The position numbers and the translations under genes were made by a program. A stretch of DNA of 64,000 bases, taken from the NCBI RefSeq assembly GCF_963664135.1, contig NZ_OY760905.1:3994736-4058735 (forward strand). The letters run 5' to 3'. The stretch is from an uncultured Acetobacterium sp. Lineage in GTDB: Bacteria > Bacillota > Clostridia > Eubacteriales > Eubacteriaceae. Shown here one piece after another: positions 22,257-31,182 of the stretch. The notes beneath the pieces were generated by a model. That model did no database searches, was not told where the DNA came from, and saw only the letters and a program-made list of their open reading frames with translations. Numbering within the stretch: the stretch's first letter is position 1; each line of letters begins with the position of its first letter.

Positions 22257-25130
22257 TTAGATATTACTATTGTCATGGTGTTTAAGAAAAGCGTTTTCCC
22301 AGTTTTCTTTTATCTCTTTAAATTCAATTAGGATGTCATTCAGTATTTTCTGGCAAGCCAGACTGTTTTTTTCAGCAGCTGCTTTTTCCAATTGAATGGT
22401 ATATAAATTAATCGTATCAATTCTTAAATTACTGGAAGAGCCTTTGAGTTGATGAGCGGCTTTCTGAAGTTGGATAAAATCAATGGAATTTAAACAAGCG
22501 ATCAGGACGGCTAATATTGCTGGCGTATACTCAAAAAAGTCACCGAAAATTTCTAATGCGTCGGATTGCGACAATCCGGTTTCTGTCATAAAGCGTTCCA
22601 TGTTCTGTATAAGGGGGCTTATTATTGGGGGCGATGCGTGTTGTTTCTTTCCATAAATAGCAAGCAGGCGAAGCATTTTATCATAGTCAATTGGTTTGCT
22701 AAGATAATCATTCATACCGGCTGCCAGACACTTTTCCTGATCACCTTCCATGGCATTGGCCGTCATTGCTATAATAGGAATGTCCTTTTTGGGACCTTTT
22801 AAGCTTCTAATAGCAATAGTGCTTTCATAACCATCCATCATCGGCATTTGACAATCCATTAAAATCAGATCATAATCTTTATTCTGAACTGCTTCAAGTG
22901 CTTCTTGCCCATTGCCGGCAAGATCACAATCATTATTATGCAGTTTAAGTATTTTTGAAACAATCTTTTGATTTGTCAAATTATCTTCAACTAATAGGAT
23001 GTTGAGGTTTGACAGATCTAAATTAGTTTCGACCGATTGTGTGGTATTTTCTGATACTAAAGCTTCTGGATTAACTGGCTTCAATTTTTCAAACTCCACT
23101 TTGTCATTTTCAATGACTAATTTCGAACCGAAAAATAGATTAAAATTAAAGGTCGTGCCAGTGCCAAAGGTGCTACAGATGTGAATAGTCCCATCCATCA
23201 GGTGAATTAATTCTTTGGCTATGGCAAGACCCAGGCCAGATCCCCCATATTTTCTGGTTGTGGATGGATCTCCCTGGACAAAGGGTTTAAACAGTTTTTG
23301 CTGTTGTTCTTCAGAAATACCAATACCAGTGTCCGAGATTTCAAAAATAATTTCTGCTTTTTTATGTTTGTATGAACCTAGATGAACAGTCATGATAATC
23401 TCACCGGAGTCGGTGAATTTTATGGCATTGCTGATCAGGTTACTTAAAATTTGTCCGACCCGAGCCGGATCGCCTAGGACATACTTAGGGATCGTGGGAT
23501 CGAAGTTTGTTTTCAAGCTCAGTTTTTTTTCTAAAACTTTGGGAAGGAACATAGAAAGAGAGTCTTCCACGGTTTTTAATAAATCAAATTCGATGGATTC
23601 AATAGACAACTGCCCACTTTCAATTTTGGAAAAATCCAAAATATCATTCAACAAATACAGTAGGATTTCGGTGGCATATTTTGATTCTTGTACGTATTCT
23701 TTCTGTTCAGTGGATAGCTGGGTATATTGAAGCAGCTCAAGATAACCCATAATTCCATTAATTGGCGTTCTGATTTCATGGGACATATTGGCAAGAAATC
23801 GGCTCTTCATATTGTTAGCCAGTTCAGCCTGATTTTTAGCCAGTTCCAGTTCTTCTTCAATCTGGCGACGTTCAATTGCTTTTCCCAAAGAATTAACATA
23901 AGCAAAAAGAGTTGAAAATTCTGCTTCAGTCCATTGCCGTTCTTCTTTACACTCATCAAAGCCGATGAATCCCCAGAACAGACCATTGACAATAATTGGC
24001 ACAACGATGATCGACAATATTCCCTGAGACCAGAGAATTTCTTTGGTACGGGTGTTTTTAAGTTCTCCGACGATTCCATAAAACGGCTGGCCCTGAACTA
24101 GCGGGTCGATGAAATCCTGGATATCCTCAAAAGGGATTTGCTGAAGCTCGGGATTATTGATTTGCGGGGGCGCATTTTCAGCAGTCCACTCGATGCGTTG
24201 GCTGGTGCGTCCATGATCATGCTCATCATAATCATTCTCCCAAAGGTAGACCCGATCAACCTTTGCTGCCTGACCGATTAATTCAAAGCCTTTGATTGTT
24301 GCCGCAATCACATCGCGATTGTCCAAAAATTCCTCAATCGCGGCGGCCACAGCGGTTAGAATCGACTCGTGAATATGTAAATTTCGTTCCATTTTTCTCC
24401 GCTCCGAGATGTTTCTGACGATGGCGATAATTCGATTGGAAGCGAAAGGAACCATGCGACATTCATAGTAATTTTGGACATTTTGCATCGTCAGTTCGTA
24501 TTCAAATGAGGAGACGGACTGATCCATGTAAATATGCTCAAGGGCAGTTTGAATATTTTTGGCCAAGGATTCAGGGAAGATATCGATGACGTTTTTGCCC
24601 ACAAAAAGATCAGGAGATAAATACAAATCACTTTCAGGACCGTTTTTATAATCAATAAAAAAGCCATGATGATCGAGAATAAACAGCAAATCTGGAATCG
24701 CTTCTAAGATAGCATTTTGATAAGACATACTATATTCAAGGGCTTTCTGATTTTCCACTTCCTGGGTGATATCAATAAAAACGGCGATAAAATGGTATTT
24801 TTTTGGAGAATAAGCCCGGATGCGATACCATTTCTGGAAATAGGAGACGTATTGCTCAATTTCGGGGGAAGGTTGTTTATTCTGATTGATAGCCATATCG
24901 CCATAACGATCAAACCAGTCAAATTCGTTGCGATTTTGTTCCGGAACGATATCGTAAAGTCTTTTGCCAATCAGCTGAGACCGTGAAAATCCGGACATCT
25001 GCTCAAAAGTAAGATTGATATCAAGAAATTGATAATCGGTGGGATGATCATCAGGATCGCAGATGACTTTGCAATAAGCGTAGCCACAGGGTAGATTTTC
25101 TTTTAATTGTTCATAAAATTCAGTCTCCAT
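22257..25130 (-). CDS. Hybrid sensor histidine kinase/response regulator with Hpt domain
   Basis: A 957-residue cytosolic hybrid kinase without transmembrane segments. Order: PAS (about 15-125), PAS (about 135-250), GAF (about 255-420), HisKA with H451 in NMSHEIRTPINGIMGYLE, HATPase with SNLISNAIKF, DTGIGIS and GGSGLGLAI (to about 665), receiver domain with phospho-acceptor D759 in LILMDCQMPMMDGYES, and a C-terminal Hpt domain with H893 in AAHQLKGSSSNLR. All phosphorelay residues are intact, so it can run His-Asp-His relay internally. No separate output regulator is adjacent. The signal is unknown; the soluble PAS and GAF domains suggest a cytoplasmic ligand or redox cue. Confidence 0.95.
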   Translation of the reverse strand: METEFYEQLKENLPCGYAYCKVICDPDDHPTDYQFLDINLTFEQMSGFSRSQLIGKRLYDIVPEQNRNEFDWFDRYGDMAINQNKQPSPEIEQYVSYFQKWYRIRAYSPKKYHFIAVFIDITQEVENQKALEYSMSYQNAILEAIPDLLFILDHHGFFIDYKNGPESDLYLSPDLFVGKNVIDIFPESLAKNIQTALEHIYMDQSVSSFEYELTMQNVQNYYECRMVPFASNRIIAIVRNISERRKMERNLHIHESILTAVAAAIEEFLDNRDVIAATIKGFELIGQAAKVDRVYLWENDYDEHDHGRTSQRIEWTAENAPPQINNPELQQIPFEDIQDFIDPLVQGQPFYGIVGELKNTRTKEILWSQGILSIIVVPIIVNGLFWGFIGFDECKEERQWTEAEFSTLFAYVNSLGKAIERRQIEEELELAKNQAELANNMKSRFLANMSHEIRTPINGIMGYLELLQYTQLSTEQKEYVQESKYATEILLYLLNDILDFSKIESGQLSIESIEFDLLKTVEDSLSMFLPKVLEKKLSLKTNFDPTIPKYVLGDPARVGQILSNLISNAIKFTDSGEIIMTVHLGSYKHKKAEIIFEISDTGIGISEEQQQKLFKPFVQGDPSTTRKYGGSGLGLAIAKELIHLMDGTIHICSTFGTGTTFNFNLFFGSKLVIENDKVEFEKLKPVNPEALVSENTTQSVETNLDLSNLNILLVEDNLTNQKIVSKILKLHNNDCDLAGNGQEALEAVQNKDYDLILMDCQMPMMDGYESTIAIRSLKGPKKDIPIIAMTANAMEGDQEKCLAAGMNDYLSKPIDYDKMLRLLAIYGKKQHASPPIISPLIQNMERFMTETGLSQSDALEIFGDFFEYTPAILAVLIACLNSIDFIQLQKAAHQLKGSSSNLRIDTINLYTIQLEKAAAEKNSLACQKILNDILIEFKEIKENWENAFLKHHDNSNI

Positions 25131-25332
25131 CGATTGTTTCCTCCGCTTATTTAATCATTTTGGCAATTACGAAACTGCCGAGACCTTGCTGCCGATCTAT
25201 TCCAAACAGATTCTCACTCATGGTTCTTATTTAGCCCATTTAACAGTGAAATAATCAATTTGTAGAAAATTTATCTATTTATTTTACAAAAAAAAGACTC
25301 GGAACGAGCTTTAATGATTGAATTGAGACAAA

Positions 25333-25358
25333 AGAAGCACCTGATGACAGGTGCTTCT
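25333..25358 (-). terminator. Terminator of the lipoprotein gene
   Basis: Perfect 11-bp stem AGAAGCACCTG / CAGGTGCTTCT with an ATGA loop. On the reverse strand it is followed by TTTTGTC. Confidence 0.7.
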
Positions 25359-25390
25359 AAAGGCGCTCAAAAATGATAAGTAAGCTTGGT

Positions 25391-25813
25391 TTATGGGGTA
25401 ATCAAGCGGTATTGACTGGTGCTTTTTGACACAAGAACCGGAACGTTGAGTTCACTATTGATTTCTTTAACAACGGCGGCAATGGCGTCATCATCGGCGC
25501 CGTAGATCACGCAATTCAGGGTTGTTTCATCTACAATTAAGGCACCAACATAGTAGTAACCGTTGGATATTGTGATGGTGACCCCACTGACATGACTCAA
25601 GAGTTTCATCTTGACAATTTCGGTAGCTTGCTGGGTATCCACAAGTTGTTTTCCGGCATCCACATCATTCAGGCCGATGAGCAGTTCATAACGGTTGGTC
25701 GTTTCCAAATCCAGGGAGTTAGAAGCACCAGTAGAATCCGTTTTAGGCATACAGCCGGAAAGGATTGCCAGACTTAAGGCGAAAAGACAGAGTAATAGTA
25801 GTTTCTTTTTCAA
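25391..25813 (-). CDS. YhcN/YlaJ-like lipoprotein
   Basis: A 140-residue lipoprotein resembling the YhcN/YlaJ sporulation-lipoprotein family. The best start is TTG 25813, with AGGAGG six bases upstream, giving MKKKLLLLCLFALSLAILSGC: a lysine-rich n-region, hydrophobic core and lipobox LSGC. The mature domain has the family-like pattern DVDAGKQLVDTQQATEIVKMKLLSHVSGVTITISNGYYYV. An upstream ATG would add eleven residues but lacks a ribosome site. Function in this organism is unknown. Confidence 0.75.
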   Translation of the reverse strand: MKKKLLLLCLFALSLAILSGCMPKTDSTGASNSLDLETTNRYELLIGLNDVDAGKQLVDTQQATEIVKMKLLSHVSGVTITISNGYYYVGALIVDETTLNCVIYGADDDAIAAVVKEINSELNVPVLVSKSTSQYRLITP

Positions 25814-25909
25814 AGTTAACCTCCTAAAAAACATATTTTTTATCATAACATAATATAGGGATAAAAGAAATGCTGATAATTAAGATGGTCAGAAAAGGAG
25901 AATTAACGT

Positions 25910-25936
25910 ATGAATTGTCGTTATGGAAGAGATTGA
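25910..25936 (+). other. Tiny open frame with ribosome site
   Basis: AAAAGGAG followed after 9 bases by ATG opens an 8-codon frame (MNCRYGRD). It lies in the 340-bp gap between the lipoprotein and yjfB. It could be a leader peptide or a gene remnant; support is weak. A TATAAT box at 26017-26022 further on probably serves yjfB. Confidence 0.2.
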
Positions 25937-26152
25937 TGATTTTTATTGATGAGATAACTAAAGAAACAAAACTGGAATAGCTGGTGCAATTTAAGAATTT
26001 CGCTTATTTATTATGGTATAATACTCAAGTAAAAACATATAAATACGATAAAAGATACAGATACGTTTGCATTTTATAAAACGGATATCAGGATTAAAAT
26101 TCAATGGTGTAAATTCGCACATGAATAACACCAAAAGAAAGGTGGAATGAAC

Positions 26153-26359
26153 ATGGATATTGCAGCACTATCGATGGGAATGAATCAAATGCAGGTTGCC
26201 CAACAGGCCAGCTTGTCGGTTATGAAAATGGCCATGGAAACCGGGACACAACAAATGACAGATATGGTGGCAATGGTAGAAACCAGTACTCCAACAGCGT
26301 CTGCGGCAGGTCCTTCACCAGACCCAAACATTGGACAGTTATTAGATATCTCCGTTTGA
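26153..26359 (+). CDS. YjfB-family putative motility protein
   Basis: A 68-residue protein with the YjfB pattern MDIAALSMGMNQMQVAQQASLSVMKMAMETGTQQ and a short tail with Pro/Asp before NIGQLLDISV. The start is ATG 26153 (AAAGGTGG at seven bases), preferred to ATG 26147, which touches the ribosome site. YjfB proteins are often annotated as putative motility proteins, but no flagellar gene is in the window. A terminator follows directly. Confidence 0.85.
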   Translation: MDIAALSMGMNQMQVAQQASLSVMKMAMETGTQQMTDMVAMVETSTPTASAAGPSPDPNIGQLLDISV

Positions 26360-26361
26360 AA

Positions 26362-26400
26362 AAGAATCCAGTCGATTAGTGTCGGCTGGATTCTTTTTTG
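26362..26400 (+). terminator. Terminator of yjfB
   Basis: Stem AAGAATCCAGTCGA / TCGGCTGGATTCTT followed by TTTTTT, directly after the stop codon. Confidence 0.85.
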
Positions 26401-26539
26401 AAATGGTAATTGACGCATCGCAGATAAGATAAAAACCGTTGGATCGAACCGAGTCTTAATTATTCAGAGAAAATTGATTTAGACTTTAAAAAAAGGGTAA
26501 AAAGTTAAAATAATGTATAGAAAGTTGGAGGGAATAAAA

Positions 26540-26707
26540 ATGTGTTGTAATAAAAATGAAGACAGCCAATGCTGCGTAATGGCTCATAAGGACAAAATTG
26601 TTGCTTGTGCGTTAGTAACACTCACGATTGCATTTACAGTAACTGGTTTTATCATTGGGCATCGGTTTATGGGAAAAGGGTGCTGTAAAAAATCAGAGCA
26701 AGAATAA
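26540..26707 (+). CDS. Small Cys-rich single-pass membrane protein
   Basis: A 55-residue peptide beginning MCCNKNEDSQCC, then one hydrophobic helix (IVACALVTLTIAFTVTGFIIG, read in two halves around ALVTLT) and a C-terminal GCCKKSEQE. Start ATG 26540 follows GGAGGGAATAAAA; the frame is open upstream but without a ribosome site. The paired Cys motifs on both sides of the helix suggest metal or redox chemistry, which is inference. I do not recognise the family. It has its own terminator. Confidence 0.65.
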   Translation: MCCNKNEDSQCCVMAHKDKIVACALVTLTIAFTVTGFIIGHRFMGKGCCKKSEQE

Positions 26708-26718
26708 TTATCATTGAG

Positions 26719-26764
26719 GATTAAAAAAGAACCACTGCAACCATGGTTGCAGTGGTTCTTTTTT
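26719..26764. terminator. Strong bidirectional terminator
   Basis: Near-perfect palindrome TTAAAAAAGAACCACTGCAA / TTGCAGTGGTTCTTTTTTAA around a CCATGG centre, after the Cys-rich peptide gene. Confidence 0.85.
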
Positions 26765-26781
26765 AATCGTGTAGTCATTAT

Positions 26782-26870
26782 ATTGGTGATTGCGAAATTC
26801 AAAAGGAATGAACAAAAATTGTTTAGTGCAAACCAATAGCGAAACGCACGGTACTCTCGCAATTACCAAT
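26782..26870. repeat. Short repeat copy E
   Basis: A 90-bp copy holding only the two ends of the family: ATTGGTGATTGCGAAATT at the left and CTCGCAATTACCAAT at the right, with internal remnants AATTGTTTAGTGC and GCGAAACGCACGGTAC. The whole core is missing. It abuts the 3' end of the parvulin gene. Its terminal inverted repeats are the clearest of the set. Confidence 0.7.
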
Positions 26871-26875
26871 AGTGG

Positions 26876-27634
26876 TTATAGTGAGGTTGTTTCCATTTTT
26901 ACGGGATATTTTTGTTTCAGGTCTTCAACTTTGCCGATAAAGGCTTTGTTTTGTTTTTCCCGTAATAAAAAAGTACGGGCGTTTTCTTTAACAGCATCAA
27001 AAGGAATGGTTTGGGCAATCTTGCGGTCAGTCAGTTTGATAATGTGGAAACCAAACTGGGTTTGAACTGGCATTTCGGTCATTTCATCCACTTCCAGAGC
27101 AAAGGCAGCCGTTTCAAATTCAGGAACCATTTGTCCTTTTGAAAAATAACTCAGATCTCCGCCTTTTTCATTAGAAGGACAGATGGAGTATTCTTTTGCC
27201 GCCGCTTCAAAAGCTTTGCCATTTTTAATTTCATCAATAATTGTAGTGGCCTGCTCTTCTGTTGGAAGAAGAATATGGCTAGCACGGATGCTGTCCGGGG
27301 CAATGAACTGTCCGGGGTTTTCATCATAGAATTTCTGCACTTCTTCGTCCGGTACAGTAATATCCATCATAAAGGTTGCAATCATATGAGTTTTCAGCAG
27401 TTTTTCTTCGGCATCGATGAGCATTTTTTGAAATTCTTCACTTTCATCGATCTTTGCTGCTTTACCTTCTAAATAAAAAAGTTCCTGAGCAATGAGTTCC
27501 TCAAGTAATTGACGACGGCCTTCTTTTGATTTGAATTGGTTCGCCTGTTCCTGAGGTAATTGTTTTATTAAGGCATCTAAGTCCGCAGTGTAAATTGTTT
27601 TACCAGCCACGGTAGCCAAAGGGGTTTTTTCCAT
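26876..27634 (-). CDS. Parvulin-type peptidyl-prolyl isomerase
   Basis: A 252-residue protein with an N-terminal SurA/PrsA-like helical region (GKTIYTADLDALIKQLPQEQ...) and a parvulin domain at about 115-215: IRASHILLPTEEQA, EYSICPSNEKGGDLSYFSKGQMVPEF and TQFGFHIIKLTDRK. It has no signal peptide or lipobox, so it looks cytosolic, unlike PrsA. Start ATG 27634 follows AAAGGAGACA. The role is proline isomerisation or chaperone work; its client is unknown. Confidence 0.9.
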   Translation of the reverse strand: MEKTPLATVAGKTIYTADLDALIKQLPQEQANQFKSKEGRRQLLEELIAQELFYLEGKAAKIDESEEFQKMLIDAEEKLLKTHMIATFMMDITVPDEEVQKFYDENPGQFIAPDSIRASHILLPTEEQATTIIDEIKNGKAFEAAAKEYSICPSNEKGGDLSYFSKGQMVPEFETAAFALEVDEMTEMPVQTQFGFHIIKLTDRKIAQTIPFDAVKENARTFLLREKQNKAFIGKVEDLKQKYPVKMETTSL

Positions 27635-27757
27635 AATTGTCTCCTTTAGTTCCAAATTAATTTATTATCCTAGAATCATAGCCTTTCATAGGATTTTTGT
27701 CAATATCCAGAACAATAAAGGTACGGTAGGCATTCGCCAACAATTAGTATTATCTGG

Positions 27758-27786
27758 TTTTAATTGCTGAAAACCAGCAATTAAAA
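27758..27786. repeat. Perfect 12-bp hairpin upstream of marR
   Basis: Arms TTTTAATTGCTG (27758-27769) and CAGCAATTAAAA (27775-27786) around a 5-nt loop, without a T-run on either side. Function unknown. Confidence 0.5.
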
Positions 27787-27860
27787 GCTTTGAGATTTAT
27801 CGATAGGGTGATAGAAAAATTAAGTAATGCTTAACGATTCTAAATAAGTTTGACCTGATA

Positions 27861-27919
27861 TTGACAAGTATCGGGTTGGGGAGTATACTGTTAACAAGTA
27901 GTTAGGTAATGACTAACTA
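27861..27919 (+). promoter_or_regulatory. marR-lon promoter with overlapping operator
   Basis: TTGACA (27861-27866), 17 bp, TATACT (27884-27889) is a near-perfect promoter. Over the transcription start sits TAGTTAG (27899-27905), 7 nt, CTAACTA (27913-27919), a 7-bp inverted repeat well placed for autorepression by the MarR protein encoded next. Confidence 0.75.
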
Positions 27920-27940
27920 ATAAAAAAGTTGGGTGATAAT

Positions 27941-28360
27941 ATGGCATGTAAGAAGAATGAATTATATGAGGCTTATCATAAACTGCTGAAGCTGAATGCA
28001 GCGCTTCATGAAAATGAAACCTGTCAGTGTCAGGCCGAAGATGTAACCTCAAAACAGAAATATTATCTGAAAGTCATCGATCAGAATTATCGGGTAACCT
28101 TCAGCCAGTTAGCTCAGGAAACCCAGAATTCAAAACCGACGATTACCGAATTGATTAGTAAATTTATTTCCATGGGCTGTGTATACCGGGAACGTTCACC
28201 CGAGGACGGCAGGGTGTATTTTATCTATCTTACACCAAAGGGTCAATCAATTGCCAGATCCGAAGAAAGAACCCAAATACAAGTGATTGAACGCATCAAA
28301 AACAGTCTGACTGATGAAGAGCTGGATCAATTGATCACCTTACTAAACAAAATCCTTTAA
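27941..28360 (+). CDS. MarR-family transcriptional regulator
   Basis: A 139-residue winged-helix regulator. The recognition region is VTFSQLAQETQNSKPTITELISKFISMGCVYRE, followed by the wing RSPEDGRVYFIYLTPKG. N-terminal cysteines (MACKKN, ETCQCQAE) could sense oxidants or metals, which is inference. ATG 27941 follows GGGTGAT; a TTG at 27929 is an alternative. The gene has an overlapping palindromic operator and lies 40 bp ahead of lonA, so it probably controls itself and that protease. Confidence 0.88.
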   Translation: MACKKNELYEAYHKLLKLNAALHENETCQCQAEDVTSKQKYYLKVIDQNYRVTFSQLAQETQNSKPTITELISKFISMGCVYRERSPEDGRVYFIYLTPKGQSIARSEERTQIQVIERIKNSLTDEELDQLITLLNKIL

Positions 28361-28400
28361 TAAAAATAAACTTATGGTTAGAGGATGAGGAGGAAGAAAA

Positions 28401-30788
28401 ATGAACACATTAGAAATCAAAAACGCACCATTAATCCCGATTACAGAAACAGTAATCTATCCGGGGATTTCCAATCGTATTTTTGTGAATGAGGATATTG
28501 GCAACAATATCAAAGAACTGATCATCAAGAATAACACCCTGGCCATTGGTTTATCAACGAAAGACTACAAAGGATTGGTCCAATTAACTGCTGATTCGTT
28601 TTATCGTATCGGTGTGTTGATGAAATTTGATAATATACAAAAGTCAGACAATGGCTTTATCATTGATATTACCACCATCAATCGTGTTAAAGTATTGGAT
28701 TTTACCTTTGAAGAAAAACAGATCACCGCATCTTACACCATTCAGGAAGATATCACCGATGTTAATGAAGATGAAGAACAAGAGATGATTGTTTATATTA
28801 AAGGATTAATGAAAGATTTAAGCCACAATTTTAAAGGAGCAGAATATTTTGTCAGTATCCTTGATGGATTACCTTCTTTAGAAGAAATCATGGGCTATAC
28901 TGTTCCGATGATGGGTATTCCATTAAAGAGTAAACAAGCATTACTGGAAATTGATTCCGTCAAAGAACGAACTCTCAGCTTTATTGATTATATTATCAGA
29001 GAAAAAGACTCGGTTCATCTGCAATTGGAAATCAGTAAAAAATATTCGCAACGAAAAGATAAAACCTATCGCGAAGCGATGCTTCGGGAACAATTGAAAA
29101 ATATAAAAGCCGAACTGGGCGAATTGGACGAAGAACTTGAAGAAGAAGCCGATTATCGAAAAAGAGTTCTGGAAACCGATATGCCTGCGGATATTAAAAA
29201 AATAGCATTAAAAGAAGTACGTAAATTTGAAAACTCACCGCCAAACGGAGGCGAAAGCAATGTCATCATGAATTATCTTGATCTGCTTTTGGAACTACCA
29301 TGGACTAGTGAGAAAAAAGAAATTGACATTGAACACGCCAGACAGGTACTGGAGTCTCATCACTTTGGTATTGATGATGTAAAAAAACGAATCATTGAAC
29401 ACCTGGCCGTCATGAAATTAAAAGAAGATAAACAAGGCTCAATTCTATTGCTTGTGGGACCTCCGGGAACCGGTAAAACCAGCTTGGGTAAGAGCATTGC
29501 CGAAGCCTTAGATCGTAAATATGTCCGTGCCAGCTTGGGTGGAGTTCGCGATGAAGCCGAAATTCGGGGACATCGTAAGACTTATCTGGGCGCAATGCCA
29601 GGACGGATCATTAAAGGAATTGCCAACGCTGAAGCGAAAAATCCGGTTTTCATCCTCGATGAAATTGACAAGATGGGGATGTCCCACCAGGGCGACCCCG
29701 GTTCAGCATTGCTGGAAGTTTTAGATCCTGAACAAAATTGTACCTTCTCGGATCACTATTTAGAAATACCCTACGATTTATCCGAGGTATTCTTTATTGC
29801 CACCGCCAATGACCTTAGTACAATCCCGGCACCACTCTTAGATCGTGCCGAAATTATTCAGCTGTCAAGTTATACCAACGGTGAAAAGAAACGGATTGCC
29901 ATTGATCACCTGTTACCAAGTGTTTTAAAAGATCATGGTTTAACCAATGAGATGCTTCAAATCGAAGAAACTGCGGTTGAAGCGATCGTTGAAAACTACA
30001 CCGCCGAAGCTGGGGTACGTGGTTTGACCAAGCAACTGGCAAAAATTGCCCGAGTTGTTTCGGAAAAAATCGTCTCGAAAAAAGTTGAACTCCCATTTGT
30101 GGTAACAACACAAAACATCAGTGAAGTATTGGGAAACAAAACCAGACGTCACGAAAAAGCGGGTGAAAATAACAAACCAGGCGTCGTAACCGGAATGGCA
30201 TGGACAGCAGTCGGCGGAGAGATTCTCTTCACCGAAGCCAGTCTGATGCCAGGAAGCGGCAAGCTGACCCTAACCGGTCAATTGGGCGATGTTATGAAAG
30301 AAAGTGCCACCATTGCCATGAGCCTGATCCGATCACGGTTAGGTGATTTGGCCAACGGCTTTGATTATTTCAAAAATGACACCCATATCCATGTGCCATC
30401 TGGTTCAACACCAAAAGATGGGCCATCTGCCGGGGTTACATTAACAACCGCTTTGGCATCATTGATCTTGGGCAAACCAGTAGATTCAAAACTTTCCATG
30501 ACCGGCGAAATTACCTTAAGCGGTCAGGTGCTACCAGTTGGCGGCATTAAGGAAAAGGTTATCGCAGCACAGCGCAGTGGCATTACCACAATATTATTGC
30601 CAAAAGATAATGAAAAAGATGTCAGCGATATTCCGGAAGAAGTCAGAAATGCCTTAACCATCATTCATGTTTCGACCATTGAGGAAGTCTTAAAAGAAGC
30701 ATTGGGCATCGAGTTACCAGAAGTTAAACCGATTCTCAACCGACCCAAAGGCGATTCCAATGTACAATTGAGCATGGATAGTGAATAA
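28401..30788 (+). CDS. lon: ATP-dependent protease La (first Lon copy)
   Basis: A 795-residue LonA: N-terminal substrate domain (about 1-205), coiled linker, AAA+ module with Walker A GPPGTGKT (353-360) and Walker [12 protein letters not shown], then the serine-lysine protease domain with S676 in KDGPSAGV and K719 in GGIKEK. All catalytic residues are intact. The start follows GAGGAGGAAGAAAA. It follows a MarR regulator and ends at a terminator, unlike the second Lon at 56250, which sits in the clpX cluster. The C-terminal tail ([23 protein letters not shown] region) is longer than that of the second copy. Confidence 0.97.
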   Translation: MNTLEIKNAPLIPITETVIYPGISNRIFVNEDIGNNIKELIIKNNTLAIGLSTKDYKGLVQLTADSFYRIGVLMKFDNIQKSDNGFIIDITTINRVKVLDFTFEEKQITASYTIQEDITDVNEDEEQEMIVYIKGLMKDLSHNFKGAEYFVSILDGLPSLEEIMGYTVPMMGIPLKSKQALLEIDSVKERTLSFIDYIIREKDSVHLQLEISKKYSQRKDKTYREAMLREQLKNIKAELGELDEELEEEADYRKRVLETDMPADIKKIALKEVRKFENSPPNGGESNVIMNYLDLLLELPWTSEKKEIDIEHARQVLESHHFGIDDVKKRIIEHLAVMKLKEDKQGSILLLVGPPGTGKTSLGKSIAEALDRKYVRASLGGVRDEAEIRGHRKTYLGAMPGRIIKGIANAEAKNPVFILDEIDKMGMSHQGDPGSALLEVLDPEQNCTFSDHYLEIPYDLSEVFFIATANDLSTIPAPLLDRAEIIQLSSYTNGEKKRIAIDHLLPSVLKDHGLTNEMLQIEETAVEAIVENYTAEAGVRGLTKQLAKIARVVSEKIVSKKVELPFVVTTQNISEVLGNKTRRHEKAGENNKPGVVTGMAWTAVGGEILFTEASLMPGSGKLTLTGQLGDVMKESATIAMSLIRSRLGDLANGFDYFKNDTHIHVPSGSTPKDGPSAGVTLTTALASLILGKPVDSKLSMTGEITLSGQVLPVGGIKEKVIAAQRSGITTILLPKDNEKDVSDIPEEVRNALTIIHVSTIEEVLKEALGIELPEVKPILNRPKGDSNVQLSMDSE

Positions 30789-30801
30789 TTTACAGTAAAC
30801 A

Positions 30802-30837
30802 AGCGGGAGCTGTCTTAGGACAGCTCCTGTTTTTTTA
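30802..30837 (+). terminator. Terminator of the first lon gene
   Basis: Stem GGAGCTGTC / GACAGCTCC with a TTAG loop, followed by TGTTTTTTT. Confidence 0.9.
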
Positions 30838-30842
30838 AAGCT

Positions 30843-31103
30843 TAGGCATTTGCGAAATTAAAAACATTGAACAATAGTTGCTTTGGGTACAATTTCCACA
30901 ACAAGAAGAAATCGCGATGCGAATTTCTTCTTGTTCGCGGGCCGTCGCCAACTGTAAGCAAGCTTGTGATTGGCTCATTGCCTTCGCGAAAACAATTTCG
31001 TAACGTGTAGGCGAACAGCACGAGAAAATGTTGTTCGCCCTAGTGTAGAAATTGTTCCGTGCGAAACTGGGCTCAAAGCTCACGGCACTTTCGCAATTAC
31101 CTA
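30843..31103. repeat. Hairpin-rich intergenic repeat, copy B
   Basis: A complete 261-bp copy. Left end TAGGCATTTGCGAAA and right end TTTCGCAATTACCTA are inverted repeats. Internal stems are AACAAGAAGAAAT / ATTTCTTCTTGTT, the cassette TTCGCG...CGCGAA holding GCCAA / TTGGC, and GCGAACA / TGTTCGC. It lies between the first lon terminator and the mutL promoter. Confidence 0.8.
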
Positions 31104-31146
31104 TTTTAAAGCGCAATAGATTAACGCTTTTTTCCGACAGGTTTTA

Positions 31147-31175
31147 TCGACGGTCCGTTTTTCTTGTGATATAAT
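31147..31175 (+). promoter_or_regulatory. mutL promoter, probably giving a leaderless mRNA
   Basis: TATAAT (31170-31175) ends only 7 bases before the mutL ATG at 31183, with TCGACG (31147-31152) at 17-bp spacing. Transcription should start at or within a base of the ATG, and no ribosome site precedes it. Confidence 0.55.
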
Positions 31176-31182
31176 ATTTCTC

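Noticed and set aside
30835..31116. A 93-codon reverse-strand frame over repeat copy B
   Set aside because: It coincides with the repeat, has no start signal and its similarity to other frames comes from the repeat DNA.
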